Source: Alphaproteobacteria bacterium (lineage in GTDB: Bacteria > Pseudomonadota > Alphaproteobacteria > Bin95). From it: a stretch of DNA of 9,534 bases. Numbering within the stretch: the first letter of the stretch is position 1; the number at the start of each line of letters is the position of its first letter. Both the position numbers and the translations under genes were made by a program. Where the stretch lies: the NCBI GenBank assembly GCA_022822125.1, contig JAJECF010000147.1, positions 1 through 9,534 on the forward strand, written 5' to 3'. Under the pieces are notes generated by a model. The model had not been told where the DNA came from. It ran no database searches and worked only from the letters and a program-made list of their open reading frames with translations. This document shows positions 1 to 5,859 of this stretch, piece after piece.

Positions 1-1065
1 GGGGTGCAGATCGGCGCCAACGGCATGTGCGTGCTCGACCATCTCGGCCTGTGGCCGGCGCTGGAGCCGCTGGCCTGGCAGCCCGAGGGCAAGCGCATCT
101 ACCACTACCGCAGCGGCGAAAGCTGGCCGCTCTACGATCTGGGCGCGGACTCCGTCGAGCGCTACGGCTTTCCCTACTGCATGTTCCACCGGGCCGATCT
201 GCATGCGGTGCTGGCCGGCGCTGTCGCCGCGGCGCAGCCGGACGCGATCCGCCTCAACGCGAAACTCGCCGACGCGGAGCCGGATGGAAGCCGCGCCGTC
301 GCCCTGCTGGAAAGCGGCGAACGGGTTTCCGGCACGGCGCTCGTCGGCGCGGACGGCATCCATTCCGTCGTCCGCCGCGCGCTGTTCGGCCCGGACGATC
401 CCCGGTTCACCGGCATCGTCGCCTGGCGCGGCGTGGTGCCGGCGGCCGGCCTGCCGCCGCAACTGCTGGAGCCAAACAGCGCCATCTGGATCGGCCCGGG
501 CGGCCATTGCGTGCATTACCGGCTGCGCAACGGCGGCCTCATGAACTTCGTCGGCGCCGTCGAGCGCAGCGACTGGCAGGTCGAAAGCTGGAATGCGCCG
601 GGTACGGTCGAGGAATGCCTTGGCGATTTCGACGGCTGGAACGATACGCTGCGCACACTGATCCGGGCCATCCCGACGCCGTACAAGTGGGCCCTGCACG
701 TTCGCGAGCCGATGGCCGCCTGGTCGAAGGGGCGGGTCACGCTGCTCGGCGACGCCTGCCACGCCACCCTGCCCTTCCTCGCCCAGGGCGCCAACCACGC
801 CATCGAGGACGGCCTGGTCCTCGCCCGCGCGCTCGAAGCCTTCGGCGATGTCGAGACCGCCCTGAAGCGCTACGAAGCGGCGCGGCTGGAGCGCACGGCG
901 CGGATGATGCGCGGCTCGGCCGCCAACACCGTGCGCTTCCACAACCCGAAGCTGGCCGACCCGGCCGAGACGGCGCGCATCGCCCGCGAGGAGTTCGACC
1001 CGGCCGCCGTCGCCGAGCGCCACGACTGGCTGTTCGAATACAACGCGGTGAATGTGGAGATTTAG
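1..1065 (+). CDS. FAD-dependent aromatic-ring monooxygenase (salicylate hydroxylase-like), 5' truncated
   Basis: This is a flavoprotein of the PHBH/salicylate hydroxylase group A fold, which uses NAD(P)H and O2 to hydroxylate small aromatic rings in the cytoplasm. The frame is open from base 1, and 354 codons precede the TAG. Family members are usually near 380-400 residues, so about the first 25-45, including the N-terminal GxGxxG nucleotide-binding motif, should lie upstream. The GTG at base 4 is not a credible start. Visible motifs, numbered from base 1, are FHRADLH (62-68), the DG motif VGADGIHSVVRR (115-126), which contacts FAD and NAD(P)H, and the GD motif with LLGDACHATLPFLAQGANHA (248-267), which binds the FAD ribityl. 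The last third has the usual ARLERTARM helix. The substrate cannot be told: salicylate, 6-hydroxynicotinate and 3-hydroxybenzoate hydroxylases all share these motifs. The fold is secure; the substrate is not. Confidence 0.9.
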   Translation, partial: GVQIGANGMCVLDHLGLWPALEPLAWQPEGKRIYHYRSGESWPLYDLGADSVERYGFPYCMFHRADLHAVLAGAVAAAQPDAIRLNAKLADAEPDGSRAVALLESGERVSGTALVGADGIHSVVRRALFGPDDPRFTGIVAWRGVVPAAGLPPQLLEPNSAIWIGPGGHCVHYRLRNGGLMNFVGAVERSDWQVESWNAPGTVEECLGDFDGWNDTLRTLIRAIPTPYKWALHVREPMAAWSKGRVTLLGDACHATLPFLAQGANHAIEDGLVLARALEAFGDVETALKRYEAARLERTARMMRGSAANTVRFHNPKLADPAETARIAREEFDPAAVAERHDWLFEYNAVNVEI

Positions 1066-1138
1066 GATGGGGTGCGCAGCGCCTGCGGCGCGGCATTCGG
1101 ATGTAGACGACAGTTGTTCAATGGGTTAAATTATCCGT

Positions 1139-1399
1139 ATGGATGCCCATCTTGCCGGTCTGGTTGCGCTCGGGGCGCTGATTCTCGGCCTGTTCGCCTG
1201 GCTGCGGCAGGACATCCGCACTCTGCGCGACGAGATACGCAGCGAGATCAACGGTCTGCGCGCCGAAATGAACGAGCTACGGGACCGCGTGGCGCGCATC
1301 GAGGGATTGCTGGAAGCCGTGTTCATGCGCCGCGACCTGACGCCTCCGCCCGACCCGCCGTCGCCTGTCGATCCGCCGCCGAAATCCAAAGCCGCCTGA
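1139..1399 (+). CDS. Small membrane-anchored coiled-coil protein, unknown function
   Basis: I do not recognise a named family. The 86-residue product has three clear parts. Residues about 4-22 form one hydrophobic helix (LAGLVALGALILGLFAWL), probably a membrane anchor. Residues about 23-62 are a charged heptad-like helix (RQDIRTLRDEIRSEINGLRA and onward), expected to form a coiled coil. The tail from about 69 is proline-rich and ends in KSKAA. This layout suggests an oligomeric inner-membrane protein with its coil in the cytoplasm. The ATG has no clear Shine-Dalgarno sequence; upstream is AT-richer DNA (GGGTTAAATTATCCGT), so the message may be short-leadered or leaderless. The gene starts 73 bp after the monooxygenase and is convergent with the sulfatase. 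The orderly domain layout favours a real gene. Confidence 0.7.
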   Translation: MDAHLAGLVALGALILGLFAWLRQDIRTLRDEIRSEINGLRAEMNELRDRVARIEGLLEAVFMRRDLTPPPDPPSPVDPPPKSKAA

Positions 1400-1425
1400 A
1401 CCCGTCGGCCCTCCGACAGCCGCCC

Positions 1426-1453
1426 CGCCGCCGGCAATAGTCCCGGAGCGGCG
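1426..1453. terminator. Candidate bidirectional terminator hairpin between convergent genes
   Basis: The 72-bp gap between the small coiled-coil gene and the minus-strand sulfatase holds an imperfect GC-rich inverted repeat. The left arm CGCCGC-CGG (1426-1434) pairs with CCG-(2-nt bulge)-GCGGCG (1443-1453) around a short loop. No T-tract follows on either strand, so an intrinsic terminator is only plausible. Confidence 0.3.
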
Positions 1454-1471
1454 CGGCGAACCGGTCGCTGC

Positions 1472-2938
1472 CTACTCGAACCCCGCGCCGGGCGCCGGGG
1501 TGGCCGCCGGGGCGCCGAGCTTGCGGGCCTGTTCCCAGCCGCCGTGGCGCTCGATCAGGGCGCGCTGGGCGGCCTTGGCGCGGCGGTCGGCGTCCTCGGG
1601 TTCGACGATGCCGCGCAACAAGGTCTCGTATTCGGCAAGGGTTCCGGCATGGGCCGGGTCGGCCGCCAGATCGGCCGTTTCCTCCGGATCGGCCTCGAGG
1701 TCGAACAGTTCCGGCGCATGGCCGACATAGTGGTGATATTTGTACCGGCCCTTGCGCAGCATGAAGCCGGCGCTGTTCGAGCCGACGGCGTGGTATTCGG
1801 AGAAGGCGATGCGCTCCGGGTCGTCCGCCTCGTCGATGAGGGCGAACAGGGACCGGCCGGGCAGCGCCGCCTCTTCCTCCGTCGCCTCCAGGCCGACCCC
1901 GTCGATCACGGTCGGATAGAGGTCTACGAGGGTGACGGGCGTCGCCACGGTCCGGCCGGCCGGCACGTCCGGTCCGGCGACGATCATCGGAATCCGGCTC
2001 GCCTCCTCGTAGAGCACCGATTTGCCCCACAGGCCGCGGGCGCCGACATTGTCGCCGTGGTCGCTGGTGTAGACGACCCGCGTCCGGTCGCTCAGGCCGG
2101 TCGCGTCCAGCGTATCGAGCACCGCGCCCAGCCGTTCGTCGACGAAGGTGCAGAGCGCGTGATAGGCGGCAATCGCCAGCATGCGTTCCTCCTCGCTCGC
2201 GAACTGGTCGTCGGTCTGCGAGAACCGCGCATGCTCCTCGACCCAGGGATGGCGTTCATAGCCGCCCTGCGGGTGCAGCTTCGGAAACGGCATGTCCTCG
2301 ATCGGGTACGGATCGAAATACTCCTGCGGCGCAACCAGGGGAAAATGCGGCGCGACGAAGCCGATATAGAGCACCCAGGGGCGCGGATAATCGTGTTTCG
2401 ACGCTTCGTGCAGCCAGGCAACGGCTTCGTCGGCGATGCGCATGTCGTAGCGGTTGTAGCCGCTCTCGCCCGGGCCGATCGTTTTCAGCATCCGGAAGCT
2501 GCCGCGCGTGTCGGGCAGCGGGTCGCGCTGGGAGCCCCAGACCATGCCGACGCCGTTATAGATGTGCATCGGCTCGATCTGCCGGTCGATGCCGTAGGGA
2601 TCCTCCTCCCGGCGGTAGTGCAGCTTGCCGATGGTGGCGTTGTAGAGCCCTTCTTCCTGCAGCCGGTTCGGCCAGCCTTTCACCCTTCCGTCCCAGGCGA
2701 TGGCGTTGTCCCAGTAGCCGATATCGTGGACGTAGCGGCCGGTGGCGAAGCTGGCCCGCGCCGGCACGCAGATCGGGCTGTTGGTGTAGGCCGCAGTGAA
2801 GGCCGTGCCGCGCGCGGCCAGCCGGTCCATGTTCGGCGTGCGCACCCTCGGATGGCCCATATGCCCCATAAAGCGCGGATCGTGCTCGTCCGACATGACA
2901 ACGATGAGATTGTGCGGCGTCACGGGAGGCCTGCCCAT
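1472..2938 (-). CDS. Formylglycine-dependent sulfatase (alkaline phosphatase superfamily), 488 aa
   Basis: The product hydrolyses sulfate esters (less likely phosphonate or phosphate monoesters) and appears cytoplasmic, since no signal peptide is visible. The sulfatase signature SPICVPARASFATG carries the C-x-P-x-R core, with Cys57 as the residue converted to formylglycine and Arg61 beside it. Other expected active-site residues are Asp17 in VVMSDEHD (metal), Lys105 and His107 in IGKLHY, His198 in APHFP, Asp293-His294 in TSDHGDN (metal) and Lys306 in GLWGKS. The length fits the family. I chose the ATG at 2938, with a weak CAGG just upstream. The ATG at 3013 would add 25 unconserved residues and overlap marR, and a GTG at 2923 is also possible. 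The gene starts 49 bp after the marR stop on the same strand, so the two are probably co-transcribed. Activation needs a formylglycine-generating or anaerobic maturase enzyme, which is not in this window. The choline-sulfatase and phosphonate monoester hydrolase branches are close relatives, so the substrate is open. Confidence 0.88.
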   Translation of the reverse strand: MGRPPVTPHNLIVVMSDEHDPRFMGHMGHPRVRTPNMDRLAARGTAFTAAYTNSPICVPARASFATGRYVHDIGYWDNAIAWDGRVKGWPNRLQEEGLYNATIGKLHYRREEDPYGIDRQIEPMHIYNGVGMVWGSQRDPLPDTRGSFRMLKTIGPGESGYNRYDMRIADEAVAWLHEASKHDYPRPWVLYIGFVAPHFPLVAPQEYFDPYPIEDMPFPKLHPQGGYERHPWVEEHARFSQTDDQFASEEERMLAIAAYHALCTFVDERLGAVLDTLDATGLSDRTRVVYTSDHGDNVGARGLWGKSVLYEEASRIPMIVAGPDVPAGRTVATPVTLVDLYPTVIDGVGLEATEEEAALPGRSLFALIDEADDPERIAFSEYHAVGSNSAGFMLRKGRYKYHHYVGHAPELFDLEADPEETADLAADPAHAGTLAEYETLLRGIVEPEDADRRAKAAQRALIERHGGWEQARKLGAPAATPAPGAGFE

Positions 2939-2987
2939 GCAACCTGTACTGCACGCGCCGCCGGCCGGGCGTGCGGCGGAATACCGG

Positions 2988-3545
2988 TCATTCCATCTCC
3001 TTCCGCCGCGCAAACGGCCCGAACGGTTCGGCTTCGACCTTCGCGAGAAGACGGTCGAGATAGCCGACGAGCCTCGAACGCTCGTGGCTGTTCAGCGCTT
3101 CCGCCAGCCAGTCCTGGCGCCGCCGCCCGAGGACCAGGATTTCGCCATGGAGCCTCCGGCCGGCCTCGGTCAGCCGCAGCGACGCCCGCCGCCGGTCGCT
3201 CGGGTGCGGCTCGCGCACAATATAGCCGGGCCGGATCAGCTTCGGCAGCAGGCGGGAGACCTGCGCCTTGTCGATGCTGGCGTGCCGGGCGACATCGCGC
3301 AGGGAAAGGACGCCGAACTCGCCCAGAACGGCGATGGTGCGCCATTCGGCCAGCCCAAATCCGTAGCGCGCCTGCAATTCGTCGTGCATCTGCCGACTCA
3401 GCAGGGCAGAGAGCCGGTGCAACCGGTAGGTGTAGAACTGCGTGACCGACGCCAGTTCGTCTGCGGCGCCCGGCGCAGCCGGCCGCTCCGAAGAGGGTTT
3501 CCGATCGCCCTGCGGGGAATTTCCGCCTCGCCGTGCCCGAGCCAT
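2988..3545 (-). CDS. MarR-family winged-helix transcriptional regulator
   Basis: This 185-residue DNA-binding protein should dimerise and release its operator when a small ligand, often an aromatic or other acid, binds. After a low-complexity N-terminal tail (1-30) come the dimerisation helix (about 34-60, FYTYRLHRLSALLSRQMHDE), the winged-helix domain with recognition helix around 92-106 (DKAQVSRLLPKLIRPGY), and a wing with the MarR-typical DRRRASLRLTEAG (117-129). The C-terminal helix (about 145-172) completes the dimer interface. I chose the ATG at 3545 because AAGGA motifs lie just upstream. The ATG at 3584 would put coding sequence over the putative operator, and the open frame upstream of that has no MarR-like sequence. 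The gene leads a minus-strand unit with a sulfatase and diverges from a second sulfatase, the classic layout for a local regulator. Its ligand is unknown; a sulfate ester or the released alcohol/phenol is my inference. Confidence 0.9.
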   Translation of the reverse strand: MARARRGGNSPQGDRKPSSERPAAPGAADELASVTQFYTYRLHRLSALLSRQMHDELQARYGFGLAEWRTIAVLGEFGVLSLRDVARHASIDKAQVSRLLPKLIRPGYIVREPHPSDRRRASLRLTEAGRRLHGEILVLGRRRQDWLAEALNSHERSRLVGYLDRLLAKVEAEPFGPFARRKEME

Positions 3546-3573
3546 GGTCCTTCGATCCTTAACGTCAGGTCTG

Positions 3574-3603
3574 TATGTTGACATATTTCGTTGAATTATC
3601 AAC
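3574..3603. promoter_or_regulatory. Candidate MarR operator: two adjacent palindromes in the divergent promoter region
   Basis: Two palindromes sit 29-58 bp upstream of the marR start. TATG-TTGA-CATA spans 3574-3585 and GTTGA-ATTA-TCAAC spans 3590-3603, with centres 17 bp apart. The stretch is AT-rich inside a GC-rich region, as promoters usually are. It contains a perfect TTGACA on the plus strand (3578-3583) and TTGATA on the minus strand inside the second palindrome, though no convincing -10 is placed for either. MarR proteins typically bind 14-20 bp palindromes over their own promoter, so autoregulation and control of the divergent sulfatase would both fit. This assignment is inference. 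Confidence 0.5.
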
Positions 3604-3669
3604 GTAACGGCCGGGGATTTCCAGACCCTCCCTGCCTGCCCCGGAGATGCAGGGAAACGCCGCCCTGCC

Positions 3670-3685
3670 CTGCCGGCTACGGCAG
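3670..3685. other. Perfect hairpin-forming inverted repeat in the leader of the second sulfatase
   Basis: CTGCCG-GCTA-CGGCAG is a perfect 6-bp stem with a 4-nt loop, 44 bp upstream of the sulfatase start. A second, looser pair, CCCTGC (3630-3635) and GCAGGG (3649-3654), precedes it. Either could be an RNA hairpin in the leader or a second protein-binding site. No T-tract follows, so it does not look like an attenuator. Confidence 0.25.
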
Positions 3686-3729
3686 TCAAGCCCCGCAAGA
3701 AAGACGCCCATAAGAAAGAAGATACCCGC

Positions 3730-5298
3730 ATGAACGATACTGCGAAACGCCGGCCCAACATCCTGTTCATCACCTCGGACCAGCAACGCGGCGATTGCTA
3801 CGGTTTCGAAGGGCGGCCGATCAAGACCCCCCATCTCGACCGGCTGGCGGCCGAGGGCACGCGCTTTGCCGCCTGCATCACGCCGAACGTGGTCTGCCAG
3901 CCGTCGCGCGCGTCGATCCTGACCGGCCTGCTGCCGATGACCCACGGCGTGCACGACAACGGCATCTCCCTCGATCCCGGAACCGGCGAGGCCGGGTTCG
4001 CCGGGGCGCTCGCCGCCGGCGGCTACCGCACCGGTTTCGTCGGCAAGGCGCATTTCGCGACCTACAGCACCTTCGCGCCGACCGGCAGTCCGGAATGTAT
4101 CGAAAGCTCGAAGGATTTCGGCCCTGACTGGACCGGCCCCTATATGGGCTTCAGCCATGTCGACCTGATGCTGGTCGGCCACAACTGGTTTCCGGTCCGC
4201 AAGCCGCCCCACGGGCTGCATTACGAGCGCTGGTACCACGCGGACGGACAGGGCGACGAGAAGACGGACCTGTATTGGGGCGATTTCCGCGAGACCGGGG
4301 GACTGGCCGCCCAGACCTGGAATTCGAAGCTGCCCGAGGCCTGGCACAACAGCGCCTGGGTCGGCGACCGGACCATCGACTTCATCCGGCGCGGGGACGA
4401 CTCCCCCTGGTGCGTCTGGGCCAGCTTCCCGGACCCGCACCATCCGTTCGACGCGCCCGAGCCCTGGTGCTACCTGCACCGCCCGGACGAGGTCGACCTG
4501 CCGGAACACCGGACCCGCGATTTCGACCGCCGGCCCTGGTGGCACCGGGAGATCGTCGAGAAGAGGATCGAAGGGCAGTTCGCCGACCTCCGCTCACAGT
4601 ACAGCCGCATCCCGTTTCAGAGCGACGAACGGCTCCGCCATCTGATCGCCAACTATTACGGCCAGATCTCCCTGATCGACCACCATGTCGGCCGCATCCT
4701 GATCGCGCTGGCCGAGAGCGGCCAGGCCGGCGACACCGTCGTCGTCTACTCCTCCGACCACGGCGACTGGCTCGGCGACCACGGCCTGGTGCTCAAGGGT
4801 CCGATGCACTACGAGGGGCTGCTGCGCATCGGGCTGATCCTGCGCGGCCCGGGCGTTCCGGCCGGCAAGGTTGTCGACGATCCGGTCTCGACCCTCGACC
4901 TGCCGGCGACATTCCTCGACTGGGCCGGCGCCGGCTGGGCCGCCCCCGCGCGCTCCGATGCACCCGGCCCCGACGACCGCCATTCGACCAGCCTGCGTCC
5001 GCTGATCGAAGGCAATGGCGCGAGCCGGGACTACGCCTTCAACGAGTGGGAGCTGCATCCGAACCGCGCCGGGGTGCAGCTGTCGCTGCGCTGCGTGCGC
5101 ACGAAGACCCACAAGCTGACATACGAGGCCCTGAGCGACACCGGGGAACTCTACGACCTCGCCAACGATCCGCAGGAAATGGACAACCGCTGGAACGACC
5201 CCGGCGCGGCGGCGGTCCAGCGCGAGCTCATGGACATGATCCGCGCCCGCCCCGACGACGCGATAAGGGAACTGAACGAGCCGGACGGGGCGGCATAG
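3730..5298 (+). CDS. Formylglycine-dependent sulfatase (alkaline phosphatase superfamily), 522 aa
   Basis: This is a second sulfate-ester hydrolase, again without a signal peptide and probably cytoplasmic. The signature VVCQPSRASILTG contains C-x-P-S-R, with Cys56 as the formylglycine precursor and Arg60. Further active-site residues are Asp17 in FITSDQQ (metal), Lys106 and His108 in VGKAHF, His237/His238 in DPHHPF, Asp343-His344 in SSDHGDWLGDHG and Lys356 in VLKGPMH. Two tryptophan-rich stretches (about 205-275) not seen in the other sulfatase suggest a different substrate pocket. The ATG has a purine-rich AGAAAGAAGA about 8-10 nt upstream, and the N-terminus matches the family start. The gene is divergent from marR, so both sulfatases may answer to one regulator. 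The two sulfatases differ too much outside the motifs to be a recent tandem duplication. The final codons (RPDDAIRELNEPDGAA) are echoed in a scar about 345 bp downstream. The exact substrate cannot be read from sequence. Confidence 0.9.
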   Translation: MNDTAKRRPNILFITSDQQRGDCYGFEGRPIKTPHLDRLAAEGTRFAACITPNVVCQPSRASILTGLLPMTHGVHDNGISLDPGTGEAGFAGALAAGGYRTGFVGKAHFATYSTFAPTGSPECIESSKDFGPDWTGPYMGFSHVDLMLVGHNWFPVRKPPHGLHYERWYHADGQGDEKTDLYWGDFRETGGLAAQTWNSKLPEAWHNSAWVGDRTIDFIRRGDDSPWCVWASFPDPHHPFDAPEPWCYLHRPDEVDLPEHRTRDFDRRPWWHREIVEKRIEGQFADLRSQYSRIPFQSDERLRHLIANYYGQISLIDHHVGRILIALAESGQAGDTVVVYSSDHGDWLGDHGLVLKGPMHYEGLLRIGLILRGPGVPAGKVVDDPVSTLDLPATFLDWAGAGWAAPARSDAPGPDDRHSTSLRPLIEGNGASRDYAFNEWELHPNRAGVQLSLRCVRTKTHKLTYEALSDTGELYDLANDPQEMDNRWNDPGAAAVQRELMDMIRARPDDAIRELNEPDGAA

Positions 5299-5312
5299 CG
5301 GCGCGAGGCCGG

Positions 5313-5336
5313 CCGCGGGCGGTGCAGCGCCCGCGG
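5313..5336 (+). terminator. Candidate terminator hairpin of the second sulfatase gene
   Basis: A perfect 9-bp inverted repeat, CCGCGGGCG (5313-5321) and CGCCCGCGG (5328-5336), encloses a 6-nt loop and starts 14 bp after the sulfatase stop. No T-run follows, so termination would be of the GC-hairpin type or the hairpin may protect the 3' end. The last bases overlap the stem of repeat copy 1. Confidence 0.45.
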
Positions 5337-5390
5337 AGCGGGAACGGGTACTCGGATGTCATGATATGTCATGGTTCGCGCTTCCGCTCC
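5335..5390. repeat. Interspersed repeat copy 1: TGTCATGATATGTCATG in an inverted-repeat stem
   Basis: The core TGTCATGATATGTCATG (5357-5373) is a direct repeat of TGTCATG at 10-bp spacing, one helical turn, and also contains CATGA-N4-TCATG symmetry on the other strand. It is flanked by GGAGCGG-GAAC (5335-5345) and GTTC-(6 nt)-CCGCTCC (5374-5390), which can pair, leaving the core in the loop. A second copy of the same design lies 116 bp downstream in the same orientation. It could be a REP-like mobile repeat or a binding site. Confidence 0.55.
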
Positions 5391-5445
5391 CGTCTTCGTT
5401 TGTCCCGCCGCTCCTCCGCCCGCTGCGCCCGACCGGGACAACGGC

Positions 5446-5504
5446 CGGGCCGCCGGAACAGGCGTTCCCAAGTGTCATGAAATGTCATGTTCCGCCGCGG
5501 CCCG
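5446..5504. repeat. Interspersed repeat copy 2: TGTCATGAAATGTCATG in an inverted-repeat stem
   Basis: The core TGTCATGAAATGTCATG (5473-5489) differs from copy 1 at one base of 17. The flanking arms CGGGCCGC-CGGAAC (5446-5459) and GTTCCG-CC-GCGGCCCG (5489-5504) form a 14-bp stem interrupted only by a 2-nt bulge, with most of the core in the loop. GGAAC before and GTTC after the core occur in both copies at nearly equal spacing, which argues for homologous units rather than chance. Confidence 0.55.
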
Positions 5505-5595
5505 TAACGGAGCCGCCGGCCGCCGCGCCCTGGTCGCGAGGCGTGAATACCCAATATAGGAAGTATTGCTGGAAAGGCAAGCCCAAACGCACTCA

Positions 5596-5644
5596 CCCCG
5601 ACGATACGTTCTCGGTGCTGAACGAGCCGGACGTGGCGGTGTAA
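5596..5644 (+). pseudogene. 3' scar resembling the C-terminus of the upstream sulfatase gene
   Basis: The last 16 codons read HPDDTFSVLNEPDVAV and then TAA, against RPDDAIRELNEPDGAA and TAG at the end of the intact sulfatase. CTGAACGAGCCGGACG is identical in both (5272-5287 and 5618-5633), and CCCCGACGA lies exactly 22 bp before it in both. Upstream of 5596 the similarity fades; the open frame continues back to about 5366 but shows nothing sulfatase-like. I read it as the remaining 3' end of a deleted paralogue or a partial duplication. A short convergent C-terminal motif shared with another gene family is the alternative. Confidence 0.5.
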
Positions 5645-5802
5645 CCAGGAAGCGTCTGAACTATTCGATATTCGCTGTACGCTATGAACCAACAGGCATA
5701 GGCTGACGCGGCCTCCGGTCGCACCACGCAGGTGTAGCCCGACGTAACGGACACTCTATAACAGAAGAATATCCGCCTAACCGATAGCTTGAGAAAAGTT
5801 CA

Positions 5803-5831
5803 TTGAAACCTCCGGCAACGTTCCAAATAAC
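5803..5831 (+). promoter_or_regulatory. Candidate sigma-70 promoter of the Rx5H-motif gene
   Basis: TTGAAA (5803-5808, 5 of 6 to consensus) and AATAAC (5826-5831, 4 of 6) are separated by 17 bp. Transcription would begin near 5838 and leave a leader of about 22 nt, with GGGAA 4 nt before the ATG as ribosome site. The placement supports the ATG at 5860 rather than the TTG at 5803. Confidence 0.35.
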
Positions 5832-5859
5832 GGCACTAAACTGCACCCACGGGAATACA

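Larger units (their letters stand above)
5299..5859. other. 561-bp non-coding interval: hairpin, two repeat copies, gene scar, composition break
   Basis: No convincing intact gene lies here. In order the interval holds a GC-rich hairpin (5313-5336), repeat copy 1 (5335-5390), repeat copy 2 (5446-5504), a sulfatase-like 3' scar ending in TAA (5596-5644), and a lower-GC leader (5645-5859) with a candidate promoter. Open frames across it have arginine/proline-rich, shadow-like translations. The switch from GC-rich to AT-richer DNA falls at about 5645. Confidence 0.6.

Noticed and set aside
1544..3445. Long plus-strand open frame (633 codons) opposite the sulfatase and marR genes
   Set aside because: It is antisense to two genes with clear catalytic and DNA-binding motifs, and its arginine/alanine/glycine-rich translation shows no domain. 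High GC makes such shadow frames common.
3565..4545. Minus-strand open frame (326 codons) across the marR leader and the second sulfatase
   Set aside because: It is the antisense of the sulfatase coding strand, with no recognisable motif and no ribosome site.
5357..5489. CRISPR-like array suggested by the two TGTCATGAWATGTCATG copies
   Set aside because: There are only two copies, the 99-bp spacer is too long, and no cas gene is present; the paired GC arms fit a structured repeat instead.
5366..5644. 92-codon plus-strand open frame containing the repeat copies and the sulfatase-like tail
   Set aside because: Its first two thirds translate repeat and GC-rich spacer; only the last 16 codons resemble a protein end, so I annotate a scar rather than a gene.
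5700..5760. Possible tRNA fragment or attachment site in the leader after the composition break
   Set aside because: I could not form a cloverleaf or find a T-arm consensus, and no matching direct repeat is visible in the window.
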